Origin: Lepidonotus clava | Taxonomy: Eukaryota > Annelida > Polychaeta > Phyllodocida > Polynoidae | Assembly: GCA_936440205.1 (NCBI GenBank) | Contig: OW387139.1 | Location: 29,228,378 to 29,292,377, forward strand | DNA: 64,000 nt | Reading direction: 5' to 3' | Shown: positions 38,763 to 52,858 of the stretch, one piece after another | Layout of the letters: each line of letters starts with the position of its first letter | How positions within the stretch are numbered: the first letter of the stretch is position 1 | The notes under the pieces: generated by a model | Told to the model about the DNA's origin: nothing | Database searches by the model: none | The model's input: the letters and a program-made list of their open reading frames with translations, nothing else | Program-made: the position numbers and the translations under genes

Positions 38763-39664
38763 GAGCAGCTCACCTCTCTTTGTCAGCGCCCTCTTATGTC
38801 CACGAGCAACTCTCACCAGCCTTATGTTGCTAACCTCGACGTCTAGCGAGTCAATGGCCACGTAAGTAAAGTCTAAAAATACGCCAACGCATCTGTACTC
38901 ATTGGAGGCTGGTGCAATGGTATTAACTCGACATAATAGAGCTAAGCTTGGATCTGTAATTGAACTAGTGCCAAGGGACGTGCCCCACATGGAGAACCAA
39001 GACGACATTGCCTCTCCTGTCCTCTGGGGAGGCACTCTTCTTTATGCCAATGTTTAAGGCAATGATTGGATGGGTAATTTGCGTCCTGTCGGAGCTCGGT
39101 TCAGCTGAGGCCCGACCCATAGCCGCCATGTTTTGTTTGGAATACAAATAGAACGCAATCCTCCTCCACGGGCAAAATAAATACTATTTTTCTTTATCCC
39201 AAACGCGCTAGACGACCTCCTTTCTTCTTCAGCACGCAACATCACAAACAGCTCGAGGGGCAGCTTGTGGAGGCAGAAGGAGCAGTTGGTCGAGTCGACA
39301 GGAGCAGCTCATTGTATACGGCTGGGGGCCGCAGTGCTAGTCTATAGATACCCCGCCTGGCGCCGTCTAGAGGAGGCCATCGCCATGACCCCGTTCGGGT
39401 ACACTAGCCCCGAAAGCGGAGGCAGTGAGGCAGCAAATAGATATCGTCTTCATCGCTATGCGCATCATGTCCGGGCGGCCGGCCCCGGGACACGGGCAAC
39501 ATGCTGGCCGGGCATCAATAAGGGAGTGCGGCCGCCCCGCCGGACGCTTTAACCCGTCGGCCCGGCTGATTACCCCGGGGTGTGACCCCGACCCGCCGCC
39601 CTCCCCGGCCTCTTGTCTCCGACTCCCCCTCCTGCTGCTCACAGGCCCTGCTGACGAGCTGCTC
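38763..39664. promoter_or_regulatory. Cluster of three GAGCAGCTC motifs (intron 1)
   Basis: Copies at 38763-38771 (+), 39302-39310 (+) and 39656-39664 (-), in the GC-rich island of 38.6-39.95 kb. A YY1-like site, GCCGCCATGTTTTG (39122-39135), lies between them. Confidence 0.4.
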
Positions 39665-41739
39665 CGACCAGCTCTATGCCTAGAGAAAAGATTCGCCTCT
39701 AGCGTCTACCGGCGGGCCTGATTGTTGATGCAGCACAGCGCCCATACATTAGGACCCCGTCAGTTTACGATGTTTAGGAGAGACTGCGGGTTAGCTGAAC
39801 TTTGGCCCGCCCTATTGAAATAAATGAAAGCGCCCCATGATGTATTAGGGAATGCCGAAAGGGCCCAATGTCGAAACATACGATTGGAGGCAGCCTGTAC
39901 GTCATTCGGTCCCCCCAGACTAATGGGGTCTTGGTATCCCTTATAGCCCCGGGACATTGTCCGCCTAAATCGGCAGGCTCTGAATTAAGCTAACACGCTG
40001 TGCATTAGAGTTACGTCAACTCTCTGAATAGGGCGAGCGTTGGTCCAGTCAAATTAACCCCAAGTTGGACTTCCACTGTAAATAACCAGCCACTTTACGT
40101 GCACGGTTTCATTTTCCGAGTTTCAAATGTGACCAACGTTTCAAAGTTTTTCAACAGACATAAAACTTCCTTTAAGTTGCCATTAGCCTAACATAAAGTC
40201 GGTAAATACTTGCATGGTGATCCGTATACGTGCTTGTTTCTATAAAATGACCATCCATGTTCTAGGTACTTAAGAATATTGATCCTGCTGGTATCAGTGA
40301 GGGAATAGAATATCATGTGCACAACTTTTGATGACGTCATTGCATGCCTGTCGTCCGTGTTCCCGTAGCTTTTATTCCTGATCGACCAGGGTCAAAGGTC
40401 ACATCGATAGGATGCCATTACGCCAAGTGCCCCGTCGCTTTCACATCAAATTCGCTGCGGCCACTCGTTGTAAAGGTAGTTTGGCCCCTATCAGTTTGCC
40501 CCCAGCCCCTCTAACCCTTGCTGGTCTCGGGGTTAGCGTTATGTCTACACCACCGCTCTATCTCTTCCACTCCAAGACGAATACGTTTTCCTGGGGGAAC
40601 CCGCGAATCAAAATAGAAACCAAAACTTCAATAGCGGGTCGAGAAGAGCGTTCCCTATCGGCCAGGCCCCATCTTTTGTTGATGAGCACGAGATGAAGAA
40701 GTAACGAGTGGCTGCCGTGTCTCCTGGGGCCGGGCCGGTGGCCGTGATTAGTCTGCAGCTCCAGGTATAACGACTTCAAAAGGAGCCGGCCCCACCTCCC
40801 TACCTCTCCAGGGCCGCCTCCTGCCCACATTAACAGCCCCGGCCATCATTACCACGGCGGCCGCCGTACGGAGGTGGGAGGTGTTTTCTCCGGCCAGCGC
40901 CAACCCTTCAAAGGCCGCCATGCCGTGATTCTCTCAAAGCATCCGGAAAGTGTGCACATGGCCGACGTGCTGCTGGCTGGTGGGAGAGGAGACCTCTCAG
41001 GCTCTCAGACTGCCCCTCCCCTCCCCCCCCCCCTCCTGGATTCTCCGCCCTTTCCCTCCTCGTCCGCCGCCCTCCTCACCACCAGACCCTGCTCGCTGTC
41101 CCCTCGTCAAACCCATTAATGCGCATACACCACACCGATGTCCCCTTTATGCCCCTACTTCTTTGCCTCTCTTTTTGTGGCGATACATAGTCTTGATCCA
41201 TTTTGCAGTGCCCAAAGAACACAAGAAAGACACATATATAGGAATCCATACCGAATGACAGCACTTCGAGATAGTTATGCAGGCAACATTTGCCATTTAA
41301 AAGGTTGCGCTACAGTTAATGAGCAGTAGAGAAACCAAGTCGAGAGGAATGTACAGCTATAGACACAACGTATCCAAATGCACATTTGTATTTAGGGCTT
41401 CACACTGCAACAGACCAAGGCCTTTATTTATATAGTTTAAAACAGGAAGGTCACGGGCATAGACGCAAAGGTAACTGAATCCATTTGGAGAAGTGGTATA
41501 AGTTATACAATGCCCAGTCTATTTAGCAGTCGGAAGTGGCCACAGGCTAATTCGGCTGCTTAAGGACTGGTCACTGGGGCATATCCATTCAACGTTTTAT
41601 CTAACTTGTGGGTCCTTCGACAAGGATTGATTTACACTATTACCGCGGTGTTTCTTTTTTTCAGGGAATGATATTCTTAACACAGACCGAGCCTCTTAGT
41701 ATCAATGAAGCGAAGCCACGTGATAAAAGTGCACAGGCT

Positions 41740-41787
41740 GACTCAAGACATGCGCTGTCCATAGACTCAAGATATGCGTTGTCCACA
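41740..41787. repeat. 24-bp tandem duplication
   Basis: GACTCAAGACATGCGCTGTC is followed 24 bp later by GACTCAAGATATGCGTTGTC. Two transitions separate the copies. Confidence 0.8.
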
Positions 41788-42421
41788 AACGAACCAAATG
41801 TCAAATATTGCCATATTACGGAACATCATCCACAGAGGCCCCTGAATCAGCCCTGGAGTTACGACCATGCATGATTCGGTTCTAGTTCCCCACATAACAG
41901 TATTCCAGACCCATAACACATAATGCATTCCTGATTTAGGTCCGTTATATCTCCTAATATAATACAGAGCGACGTAGGCCACCACAGTCTCACCCCCGCC
42001 TGGATTAGGCCCTGCGGACAGCACTGTTTCCCTCCTAAAACCTATATAGCCTCGAGTGTATGGGCTCTTGAAAGACGAATGGCCATGAAATCCCGACTAC
42101 GTTATGACCTGATTTATAAAGGCCGTGACGAGCCCTCGCCGCCCCCGGGGCTGCCAACGTGGCCAGGTGGGGCCGAGTAAATCTCAATGACGGAGCAGGC
42201 TATGATACTTGAGGCTGATTTATACCTGGCTTAAAGCACACGGCCAGCTGGACGTCAACACTAAAGCCCATTTATACCACATCAGGCTGCAGATGAAGTT
42301 GTGAGGTGCATGGCTAAAATGATTAAAAGGCCCTTCCTTAGTCCCACGGAAAGTGGACATGGGTATAAAAAAAAGGGAAAGGGGGCTTAATGTACAATCT
42401 CTTAGGACCCACGTGCGTGTG

Positions 42422-45400
42422 GAGCAGCTCGCAGAGTGATGAGGAGCTCGCCGCTCTCGAGTGCTCCTGGAGGCCTCGGGCTTTTTTTCTCACATTCCAC
42501 AAACAGTGTCTGTTGTCACTGTCTCAGGCGGGCCAGCCCTGGGAACCTCCGACTGGCTGGTAGGCAACGGGCCCTGCTTTCTCACGCCTCGGCCGCGTGA
42601 AGAATCAATTTCAGCATTAACATACATGTACGCCTACATGACTACACACACTCACATCCCGCTATATTCTCAATGAGGGCCATCTACGCCTATTTATCAC
42701 AAGACTCTATCTTTATATCTAGGCATGTATACCTGTTTATCATGATTCTGCTCATTTAGTTGGTCCCAAAGGGCATGTGGCTCGGGGTAACCCTAGACCC
42801 CTGCTCCCTTTCCCCGGGCCCTTGTGAATCCCGAGTGCCCTCGACAAACAGGCGATTTCCTATACTACTTCCCGACTCGGCAGGCCCAGCCAGACCTCGC
42901 CGCCGGGAGATGGGTCCGCATTAAAGCTCCTTATCTGGACGCAAATAGTACAGATTGCTTGGTTTATGGAGCTACTGAGACGGAGCGAAGAATAATTTCT
43001 TGCTCTGAGGGGTAATTGCGGTGGTTAGCGCCCCGCATAGGTTCTTGGAGGAGAGTGGGCGCTGGGGTAGCCTTAGAGGTGTGACTAACATCTAAATCAC
43101 ACCGCCCGATTACTAGAAACCCTCCAAGGCCCTTAAATCAGGAGTCGTTCATATAAGTCCGCCTCAGTGTAAATAGGCGCGGCACCTGTGGGCCCTCCCT
43201 CGCTTTTATCACTATGCCTTACCTTTTTTAGACCCTCAGCGGCCTCGCTCTTTTTCTTCAAGGATCATAATTTATAATGCATAAGAAAAGCACAATTAGG
43301 TTAGACCAAACAATACTTGTGTGAGTGTACGTAAGATATTAGAAATTTATTTGTTGGAGGTGGATACTAAGGGGGTATGATCAACTATAGATGTTCAATG
43401 TCGCAATTACTTTTTGTGCAGCATGTCTTTTTGGTTTCTTCGCTTTGGCTGAAATTTAATTACTGGATCGCGATCTTTATTGCCACTGATGTTGATATGC
43501 ATGCTAATAAGCAATCGAACGCCATCCCTCCTTCCTTACTTTAAATAATTATACTGCACTTTTCCTCGTAAGAAATACCTGGAGCTATGTCAGTGGCATT
43601 TAATCATATATCCTGTTTCACAGATGTATCGCTTACACTCATTTATCGATTTTTTTGCATGTGGACCAGTTTCTTTAGAGCGTTGGAAAATTTCCACCAC
43701 TGTCCCAGTGGCCAAGCTTCAGATCCGCTTCAAAGCTGTCCCTGCCCCTATTGGATTCCCATAAAAACAGATAGGAGGACGTTTTTAGAGCCGGTCTGGA
43801 CGCAGGCGGGCCGTGTCAGTGGCAGGTCTGTCAGCATTGACTCAGAGAATCATAACAAGTGTGAGAAATGGGACAGGCCCGTCGGCCCGCTGAACCAGTG
43901 CGTATGGCAAACGGCATTACCGGCGGGCGGCGCCGTGACGGGATGAGGGGCGGCCGGGGGCCGGCCAATAAGGGGGGTCTGACGGATGGAGGGCACGGAG
44001 GACGGGTCACTGCCTCTGAGAGGGGCCGCTGCTGCCCGCTCCCTCCTTATGGATCCCCAGCCCCACCCCTATACAACACCTTATCGGAGAGGGCCTTGCT
44101 GATCGAACGACTCCCCATAGAAGTAGGATTCTTTGCGGCCATTGAGTCTACTGGGGGCTGTACGTAATAACCCAGTCTTGTTACACGTATAGCAGTCACT
44201 ATTTGTCTACATATATGTCCTCTTATAAGACTATTGGGATGTACTGCCTAAGACACGCTCCTTGACGGGTCGGTCAAGAGGAATCCTTTGTTGTAGGCCC
44301 CGGAGAGGCATAGGTGCAGTTCATACAATATCTCTAACCAAAACACATCAATTACAGCCCATGCTTCCATCAAACATATTCTCTTATAGGGTTTTCCTAC
44401 ATTATTCCTTCGCGGAAGGTCCTCCCATAGAAATCCACGAGACCCTTTCAACGTTGGCGTTCATGATCCTCAACGAAAAGCTCTCACAGAGGGTCTCATC
44501 CCTACAAAAGCCCTTTTAAGAAGCCCCGCCCCCGCTCTCGGAGTTATATGAGTTGCTCCTAAGGCGGCAGCTGGTTTCCGGCATGACTAAGGGCTAACAT
44601 TGTTTCACACCCAACAGTCTCGGCTCAAAAGGAGCAGCTCGGCTCATCTATTCCCAGCCCTGGCCCGAAGACCGAGCGCCTCGGGCACTGCCTCCCATTG
44701 TAGCTGGCCCATACCTGTCCCCTGAAACCTCGAGCCATGTTCTTGTTGTTTGGTGGCCGTGGTCCATGCCTAATGCCTGACGGTCAGATTGGATTGTGGC
44801 CTCTTGCAAACCAATCAGATTCAATATGGCGACCCAGGGGCACGTCAAAGGAAGAGGGCAGGAGGTGACCGGGTCGGGGTGAGAGGGGTAAGATGTGGCG
44901 AGGTGATGTGAAAGTAAGAGTGAGGGCGAGAACCGAGAAGAACTGATAGTGAGTTGTAAGACACTGGTCTGCATTTAGTAGGGTATGTGATCGGGGAGTT
45001 AGTTGACAGAAACGGCGGGTAAATGTAAATCAAGTAGCTGAAAATATACGAACGATTAAGGTAATGGTATCAGGTAAGGTTTGAATTGAAACTTATTTTA
45101 AACAAGCAAGGTCACTCTCGCCATCGACATCAGTTAGCTGAATGAAACGTCTGTTTGGAATTATCATAATATCGGTATATTATACGTTAATATATATGTT
45201 GTAGGTTCATTGTGCACTTTATAGGTTGGAAAAGGAAGTACAATGACAAGGATGGATAGTACAAACTAGTAGAGTTCAAGGAGTTAAATATTGGAGTGTG
45301 AAAACTCACAATGACAAATGGGTGCTATATGGATACGGCATAGGGACACACTCTCAGCAGTAAAACATACGAGTGTTTGATTGTATTCCAGATCATTCAT

Positions 45401-45816
45401 AATCATTAAACGCTTGAGGACGCCCTCACGCTTTGGAGAGAGGTATCACTATGCCTGCTGCGAAGGTTAGAATTCCCGAGAATAATGGCGCCTCAGGGGA
45501 TTTTTGATTGGAGATTGCATACTCTAATGGAAAAGACATCTAAAATGCCTACTGGTTTTAAACAGGGGGAGGGTGATATCAGTGCGTGTAGAACAAGAGG
45601 ACGTGTGGGATGTGGGACCTGGTGATGGGCGCTGGGGTGGCCGGGTCAGATGGCGTGGTCAAATCCTAGTTACACCACACGCCGATAAAGGCCCTAATCC
45701 GCCCCGTGCCCCGACACAGGCCCCACAGACGGCCACCCCGCCCGCCCAGCCCCCGGCTCGTCCATCATGATCACTCAGCCCCAATAAGAGCAGCTCCGAG
45801 CTGGTCCGAGCTGCTC
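42422..45816. promoter_or_regulatory. Further GAGCAGCTC motifs, including a phased inverted pair
   Basis: Copies at 42422-42430 (+), 44632-44640 (+), 45788-45796 (+) and 45808-45816 (-), each within a GC-rich island of intron 1. The last two form an inverted pair with centres 20 bp apart, with a partial copy (GAGCTGG) between them. This compact palindromic arrangement could bind a dimer or tetramer. Confidence 0.4.
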
Positions 45817-48477
45817 CGATCACCGGCTGATGGATGAAAGCCCCCTGCCGCTGCCGACAGCTCTAAACGAATCGACTCAGACCGTTCGACGGACATTGTC
45901 ATGCAATGAAGGATTTGGGCCTGATTCGTAAATGTAAATGTGACCGCCTGGTGCACGTGATATACGAGGGGGCCGGTGGGGACGTAATTATAGCACAGAG
46001 TGACAGTAGACAAAGTTCCCTCTTTAAACACGAATACCTCTGCCCTATACATCACGAATCAGATGTCAGCACACACGATTTACAAATTTACCCCAAACGA
46101 TGTTCTTTTATCAATTGATTGTCCTCAGGGAAAGGAGAACTCGGTAATAAGTCACCTCAATTACTGATAAGAAAGCTCTTAAACCCAGTGAGAGTTTCAT
46201 CTATTTGACGTACTTTGTAATTGAAATTAATCACACTGTTTAAAATAAAACCATGAAACTGAACAAAGAACATTCATTCCTTGATATCTAAGGTATTGGA
46301 AAGAATAGTAGAAAGAACTGTAGCTCCTGTTTTGATATAATACGGCCTGTTTAGATATAATTATATTCAACAAAGTTGATTAACCACCTAATTGCCGTGC
46401 TTCTGTGGGTAACTTAGGGACATATTGTAGTATATCATTCCTTAGCTTATGACCTGAAATTCCAGGAAACTGCTAAAATTCGAGCTTTTTGTTCCCATGG
46501 CAACCGTTTTGTTCGGTTTTCTTAATATTACAATTAGTTGTAAAAGTTATCATATACCGTATGGCCAAATTCTCAAAAGTGTAATGAAAGCACGATACAT
46601 CTAACATCCAAATAATTATGACCCAAACAGTGAACCATGTTTATCATTCTACATTAAAGTGAGTATCGGTTCCTAGACGTGTGTTTACAGCGGCCTGATC
46701 CCTCCAAGCCTCTAACATAACAGCGAGTGATATAACATGCAGTAACCTTGATTGACCAGTTTGTATATTTATAGCCATCAGCTATGTAGACTGTCTGTTA
46801 CTGTCAAAGTATGGGTGTATTGAAGGACAAACGGCCAACCTTGAGGACAATAGTCTCATTATTCTGACCGGCCTTTGATTCTAAGGCCGCGCATTAACAT
46901 GGCAAACAGTCTCTATAGAAGACATCCGCCTGAGTGTGTTGACTCGAGTTTGTTTCTCCAGGTAATGTGGACACTGGAGGCAGAGGGCCCTGGCGTTCAC
47001 AGGGCCTGCCAGGACCCTGCGCCCACGTCAAAGCCAGCAAAACAAGCCTACTGCCAGAATAACAGACCTACACGAAACTTTGATGGGGAAAGGAAACATT
47101 TTGCCATGCCTGGAGGGATTTGAAATTCTTTATAATGGCCCTATTCATTCAATCTCAAGTGCTCGCCACTTTGCAAATCTCTTGATATAGCGTGATATCG
47201 TTGCAAGTTATTTAAATCACTCTATTTATATGGTGTACTTTGTAATTAGTATGGCAGTGCCGCTACGTAAAAAATTACTCTAAAATTTACAGTATAAATT
47301 ACTTTATATGAAATAGATTTACTCAAGGCTAATCAATATCCTTTCAAAAGGAAGTCAAGATTGAATACATTAAGGCACTTCTATTTAATTCCATTTGCCG
47401 TGCCTACAATAACATGGCGTTGAGTCATGGTTGGAGAATGATGGATGGCAGGCCTAGTGATTATAATGCTGGAGAGGATCACTGTCAGTGCAGACCTTAC
47501 AACATGCTGTCTAGATGGACAGGGCGGTGGGATGTCATCTAGCTGTGCAGGCTTCAACGTATCTATGAAATACAGTCAGTCCACACATTACATGTGAAGG
47601 GTAGGTACTGCAATAGATGGCCCTCCTGGAATTGGTAATTGTACTTTTTGCAGTGCGAAGCAGATTGCACATCGCGTCTCTTCGAATTAGTAATTTACTG
47701 AGTAACACCTCCAATTTACATTAGAGCCATAGATCATTTTCAGTTTCTAAACATTTTCGGAAAAATGTTGTGTGATGTAGCTAGGTTCTAATTACAAAAT
47801 GATGCCATCAACCAAAAACTCATGGAATTAGTTGTTTGATCTCACCATTTTTGAATATCAGTCGCTGGTCTCCCAAAGCGTAAGGAGGATATGCTTGGTG
47901 TGAGGGGTAAATTGAAAACTGTGAGGCGTGTCTTTTTTCAAAGGTGGGGCGTCTCAGAGGAGAGGCTGATATCCCCTTTTTCCACCATTGGGCCTGCAGT
48001 GGCATCAGAGAGGACAGGCGCGGGGCCAAATAACGTCTGAAGGCGCCGGGCGGGGACGGCGCCTTCTGCCGCCAGCAGCCCGCCTTCTCTCATGGCTGAC
48101 GAGCAAATTTCCTCAGACCTAGAGGGGACCTGCACTTAATAGGGGATCATTTCTCGAGGATCCACTTGGCGAAAATCGTGTTGGTGGGAGGCTGGGGGGC
48201 AGGGGGAGGTGTGGGGATGAAGGGTGCTGGCAGCAGGCGTTGGCGGCAGGTGGTGGTGGTTAGAAGTAGTGGCTGGGGGGTCGGGGGGCTGAGGTGGTTG
48301 GAGGACGCCGACAGGCGGCAGGCGGATGAGATTTACCGCGTGCACAGACATGCTGCCCGCAGACCGAAGCCAATGGGACAAAAACACGTGGCTACAAACA
48401 TGACGCTCTGTCTGTTTGTGAGACACCGAAATTGGGATGTCAGCACTGGAGGCCAACAGGAGGACAAGAAGTAGAAG

Positions 48478-48512
48478 GAGGGGGAGGGGGAGGGGGAGGG
48501 GGAGGGGGAGGG
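48478..48512. repeat. (GGGGGA)n simple repeat
   Basis: About six copies of GGGGGA on the plus strand. Runs of five G at 6-bp spacing could form a G-quadruplex on this strand, which is the non-template strand's complement for the nAChR gene. Confidence 0.92.
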
Positions 48513-51500
48513 TGGATGGTCATGAGTTCCTCCTGCCTGCAGCATTTCGCGCTCCGCCGACCGTGCGTTTAGTTATTTGCTGAGGTTACATCTAGCAAAG
48601 GCCCTGTTGGCGATCAACGTGTCATTTGTTTTTCCCGCCAAGCTAGAGCGGCAGTGACAGCGACAGAGCCCATATCCTGACAGTCATTAGTAGGACACGT
48701 CCTGGCAACAACACGTCATCCCCACTAATGATATGTGCTTAATTACGTCCAAGGCCCTCCCAAACCAGCCTCAGAGCCCGACGATTTAGCAAACGGCTGT
48801 CGGACACGAGTGTCTGCTATTTATGGGCAATTTACGTGGGCCTCGTTTTTTGCCTTCTCCATCTGCCGGCTTCGTCTTGGCAGACGTATAACGAGCCCCC
48901 AGAGGGGTACAAGTACTTGCCGGGTGACCCGGTGTGTACTTGACAAACATATCTGAAAGTGTTCAGTGAACGGCGCACAGATGAGATAACCATAATTTAA
49001 TCTCAGCACTATTCAGATCACTTATACAATAATACAATGTATAGAAAAACTGAACTAAGTATAAAATAACAGTTTTTACTGATGTAAGTAAAACCTAATC
49101 CTTATATATTAAGGTCAGGGATGCACTGTTGTTTTTATGCTTCGTTTGAATGGTACGATTAAAAAATGACAGGCCAATAAAAATGCTTAATTACAGATTA
49201 TTTCTTTTGATAATATTATGCTATTTTTTCCATACGGAGGTAATCCTAGATGCAATTGATCTTTAATACCTATTCTATCTTTTCATTGGAGATTTGATGC
49301 CTACTCCTTGACCAACAGATTCAAACGTGATCTTTTCGTTTTCTATCGTTTTTGACGTAATTTATGATTGCAGTGACATAATACTTGATTTCTTCAAGGA
49401 ATATTTCCGACAATGTAAGAATACACAGATATATCCTTGTGACACAGATTTTTTTCAAATGACCTTGTGATGCTCAGTTAAGGTTTGATCTCATCCTAAT
49501 GAGAAAATCACAATAGCGTTTTGTTTACGTTTGGTCTTGACATTCCCAAATTATAATGTCACAGACCGTCCAAACAAGCAAAGTCCCAGAACTTCAACAT
49601 TGCGTTACTTATGTCAAAATGTTTCCACTGAATGACCAAAATACTGATTTGTGAACAATTATTTTACATTTTGGACGGCCATTTCTAACGACAAAAGTCA
49701 GAAAATCCAAGGAAGAATGGATCTAATTGGCTTTAATTGGTTTTGGAAGAAATAGTTTGCAACTGTCGTCCAGAAATATTAAACAGGTTAGATATTTAGT
49801 CCTTTGTGAATCTTTCACTTTGGTCTTGAGCAAATGTCGTTTGCAATCTTAAACAAAAGTCTTAACCAACGCTTTTATGTTTCCACCAAACGATCTTATC
49901 AATGACCATCTAAGATCTTTCCCTGTCTTAGGCCGCTTGAGGAATATGTCGTTCGGTGGAAACAGGCCTCTATTGAACTGAAATCAGTATATCCTAGGCA
50001 ATCCTTGCAGTCTTTGATGACCTGTGCTACTTAGCAGATATTTAAGTGTTATATCAGTCACTATATCACAATGATAGTCTCAATCCCTCCTAATCTTTCT
50101 CTGATGTGCAGCTTTGATGTGATAGATGGGGATTGCCATGTCACAGATCTCAACTCACGACAGAGCTACACTCAACATGAATTTCCATAATCCAATTTTA
50201 TGTCTGTATTACTGAAATGATGAAACTAATTATTTAAGTACATTCGACGCCCGAATTGGGGAGGGGGAGCATTCTTAACTGCATAAACAGCGATATTCGC
50301 CTATGACATTACCAGTCATTATATCATGTTTCCATGAAGCTGCCACGATGTTTCCATGAAGCGTCCATATTGCTTTAAACTGTGTAGACTGTTCGAACTG
50401 AACTTCATATTCTCATCGCAGTTAAACATTTTTTTATATTAAGGAGAGCATGTTCCATTACATTGGTACCACCAACATTATTATTTCTTTATTGTCTAAG
50501 GGACGGCCTGTTTTCGGAACCTGTTTTCATAATACACTAACGGAGGATCTGTCCATGGACATTTTCAACATGACAAACTATCATGTTTAGATCTGACACG
50601 CATAGACAAGATCTCGGAGAGTGCACTTATTCGGGACACTCATTCTTATGACTATACTTATGTTCTCTTTAGAATGTTCTAGGTAAAATATGTATAGACT
50701 TCACAGGGTCAATCATATTTTTTGTAATTCACTGATAAGTTAATGCTACGGTACATGCACATGTGACCACATCTACACTTGTGCAGACGAGCACGCAATG
50801 TTTATCAGGATCTACGTGTGGGCATATTGAATTAAGGCATATGCACACATGTAGGTTCTAAGGATAATCTCATTCTAATCTCATGTTACTAACATACCAA
50901 TCGTCTTTCCACAATGCTCAGTCATTGCCTAGCTCTCAGATAGGGAAGTACGGTTCTGTATTCAAAGAAAAGTTCCTAACTTAGGCTGAACTTTGAAGTA
51001 TGGCGCTGGATCTCAATATCCAGCCTCGTTCTACTTCCCTACGTCCTTATTCTAGGGTAGCAACCTACCTTTACCCTGTCACATGACAGGTTCTCCCTGA
51101 CCCCGTGATCTAACACCCTCCCCCTGTGGATGAAATACAACCTCGGCCTCCGACCCATGGTGGTGCGTTTCACTCTTAATCTGCCGTGGCACTCTCTCCA
51201 CTCAAGGACGTCTCTTGGTGTGACACGTGCGTCCCAGTAGTGTATTGATTTATTGTTATTCGCAGGACCTTTCACCTTCAGCATGCTCAATCCTATCTCT
51301 GCACATTCAGCTTTAAAAAGTGGGAACAGCTCCGACTCTCTCTGCGCCTCGCACTCTGCCATGTTCCACCTCATGTAAATTATAGCTTGTCAGCCAGGGG
51401 GAAAGTAGGTGTGCGACAGAAGCCATGTTATCCCTGCTATGTGATTGATGATTGCTGAGGGTCTAATACTCCGTCTATGAGGCCCAAGGGGGCTGATAGT

Positions 51501-52517
51501 CGCTTTAAATTGGCGACGTAGTATCGGTATCATAATGTCTTTATTGGGAAATTAATGGTCACTGTCTTATCATCAATATTTCTATGACCACTGTCATTTT
51601 GATGAAGTGTTCTCAATAATGAATGAGCAGAAGTTAGATACTTTTTATGAGCTCAAAAGAAATGGGATTGGAAAGAGATATATGCTTCAGCGTCTTACCT
51701 ACTTCATACGAGAAGAATTGCACTCTTTGATAAACTGTCATTGGTTTAAAGAGAATCTTATTAATATATCACGATGTGGCAATAAAGATATTCAACATTC
51801 CGCACTGAATTTCCCACACTGAGTTACATGTTGACATGTGTTAAGACCGCCTGCCGACACGGAGGACCCTGTGAAATGACCCCGTGTAAGGGGCGGAGAC
51901 GGCAGGTTATAGGTGCTCCCCGGTGCGTGTAGACCGTGTCCATATCAGGTATCAAGTGGCGGTCAGCCCCTCCAACACCCATGTCACCGGACATCAGCAC
52001 AAAGGGCTGCAGGTGGACACCCCCTCCCCTCCTCCCCCTCCCCCTCCCAGTGCCCTTTGCAGTACAGGAGGACGGCGTCTCCCGGAACACGGACCCCGGG
52101 TGGGCAGGACACGGCGCCGGGCAGGGCCGGCCGGCTGGGGCTGATAGATAGGAGGAGAACACGGCCCCATCACGGCCCCACAGGGGCACCCACCCCTTGG
52201 CTCCATCCCTCCCAGCACCACCATATAAAGCTTTATGACCTCGGCCAAGCTCCACTAAAGTCACGCTGTTGGCCTGAGCCAAACTAAGTCAACAAGAGGA
52301 GAGAGGACTTGAAGAGAGGGTAATGTCTTTGAAAAGTAAATGAGTAAATGAAAGATAGTTACTTTTGAATTATGGAAATTACCTCATTTCATCTAGATAT
52401 ATGATATATCAATACGATATAGAAATTTGGAAACATTTTGCTATTATTCTATTGTTTCAACAAGCGAAATGTCCACCTTCGAAAATCAATTTGAAGATGG
52501 CGTTTCTATGTTTCTAT

Positions 52518-52858
52518 GAAGCCCCATTCGCCCTGGCATACGGTTCTGTTGCAGAAACCAGCGAAAATTGTATCTCATGCCTACGATAATAATCCCATGG
52601 GAGAGAAAATGATCGCAGGCTAGCGATATTGATCGCATAGCATTCACACTGAGAGGCAGGGCACCTTGCGATCATTTGCGATCATTTTTGCAAGCAATCT
52701 CGTCATGAATCGCACAATTTCTGTACGAAAATATTCAACATGTTAAATAATTTCGCAAGGAATTGCGTCGCAGAGGTCTACGATGATCCAACGTTCCCAA
52801 CGTTCTCAGATCGCAGAGCTCTACGAAAACCCACATTCACCACGGCGAGTGGGGCTTC
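52518..52858. mobile_element. Candidate MITE, 341 bp, with 19-bp inverted ends
   Basis: Left end GAAGCCCCATTCGCCCTGG and right end (reverse complement) GAAGCCCCACTCGCCGTGG match at 17 of 19 positions. The interior repeats GATCGCA or TGCGATC several times on both strands (for example around 52612-52640 and 52665-52690). No target-site duplication is obvious with these boundaries, so the true ends may differ by a few bases. There is no coding capacity. Confidence 0.6.

Noticed and set aside
38640-39035. 131-codon minus-strand frame
   Set aside because: No family recognised, no neighbouring exon and no splice evidence. It lies in a GC-rich island.
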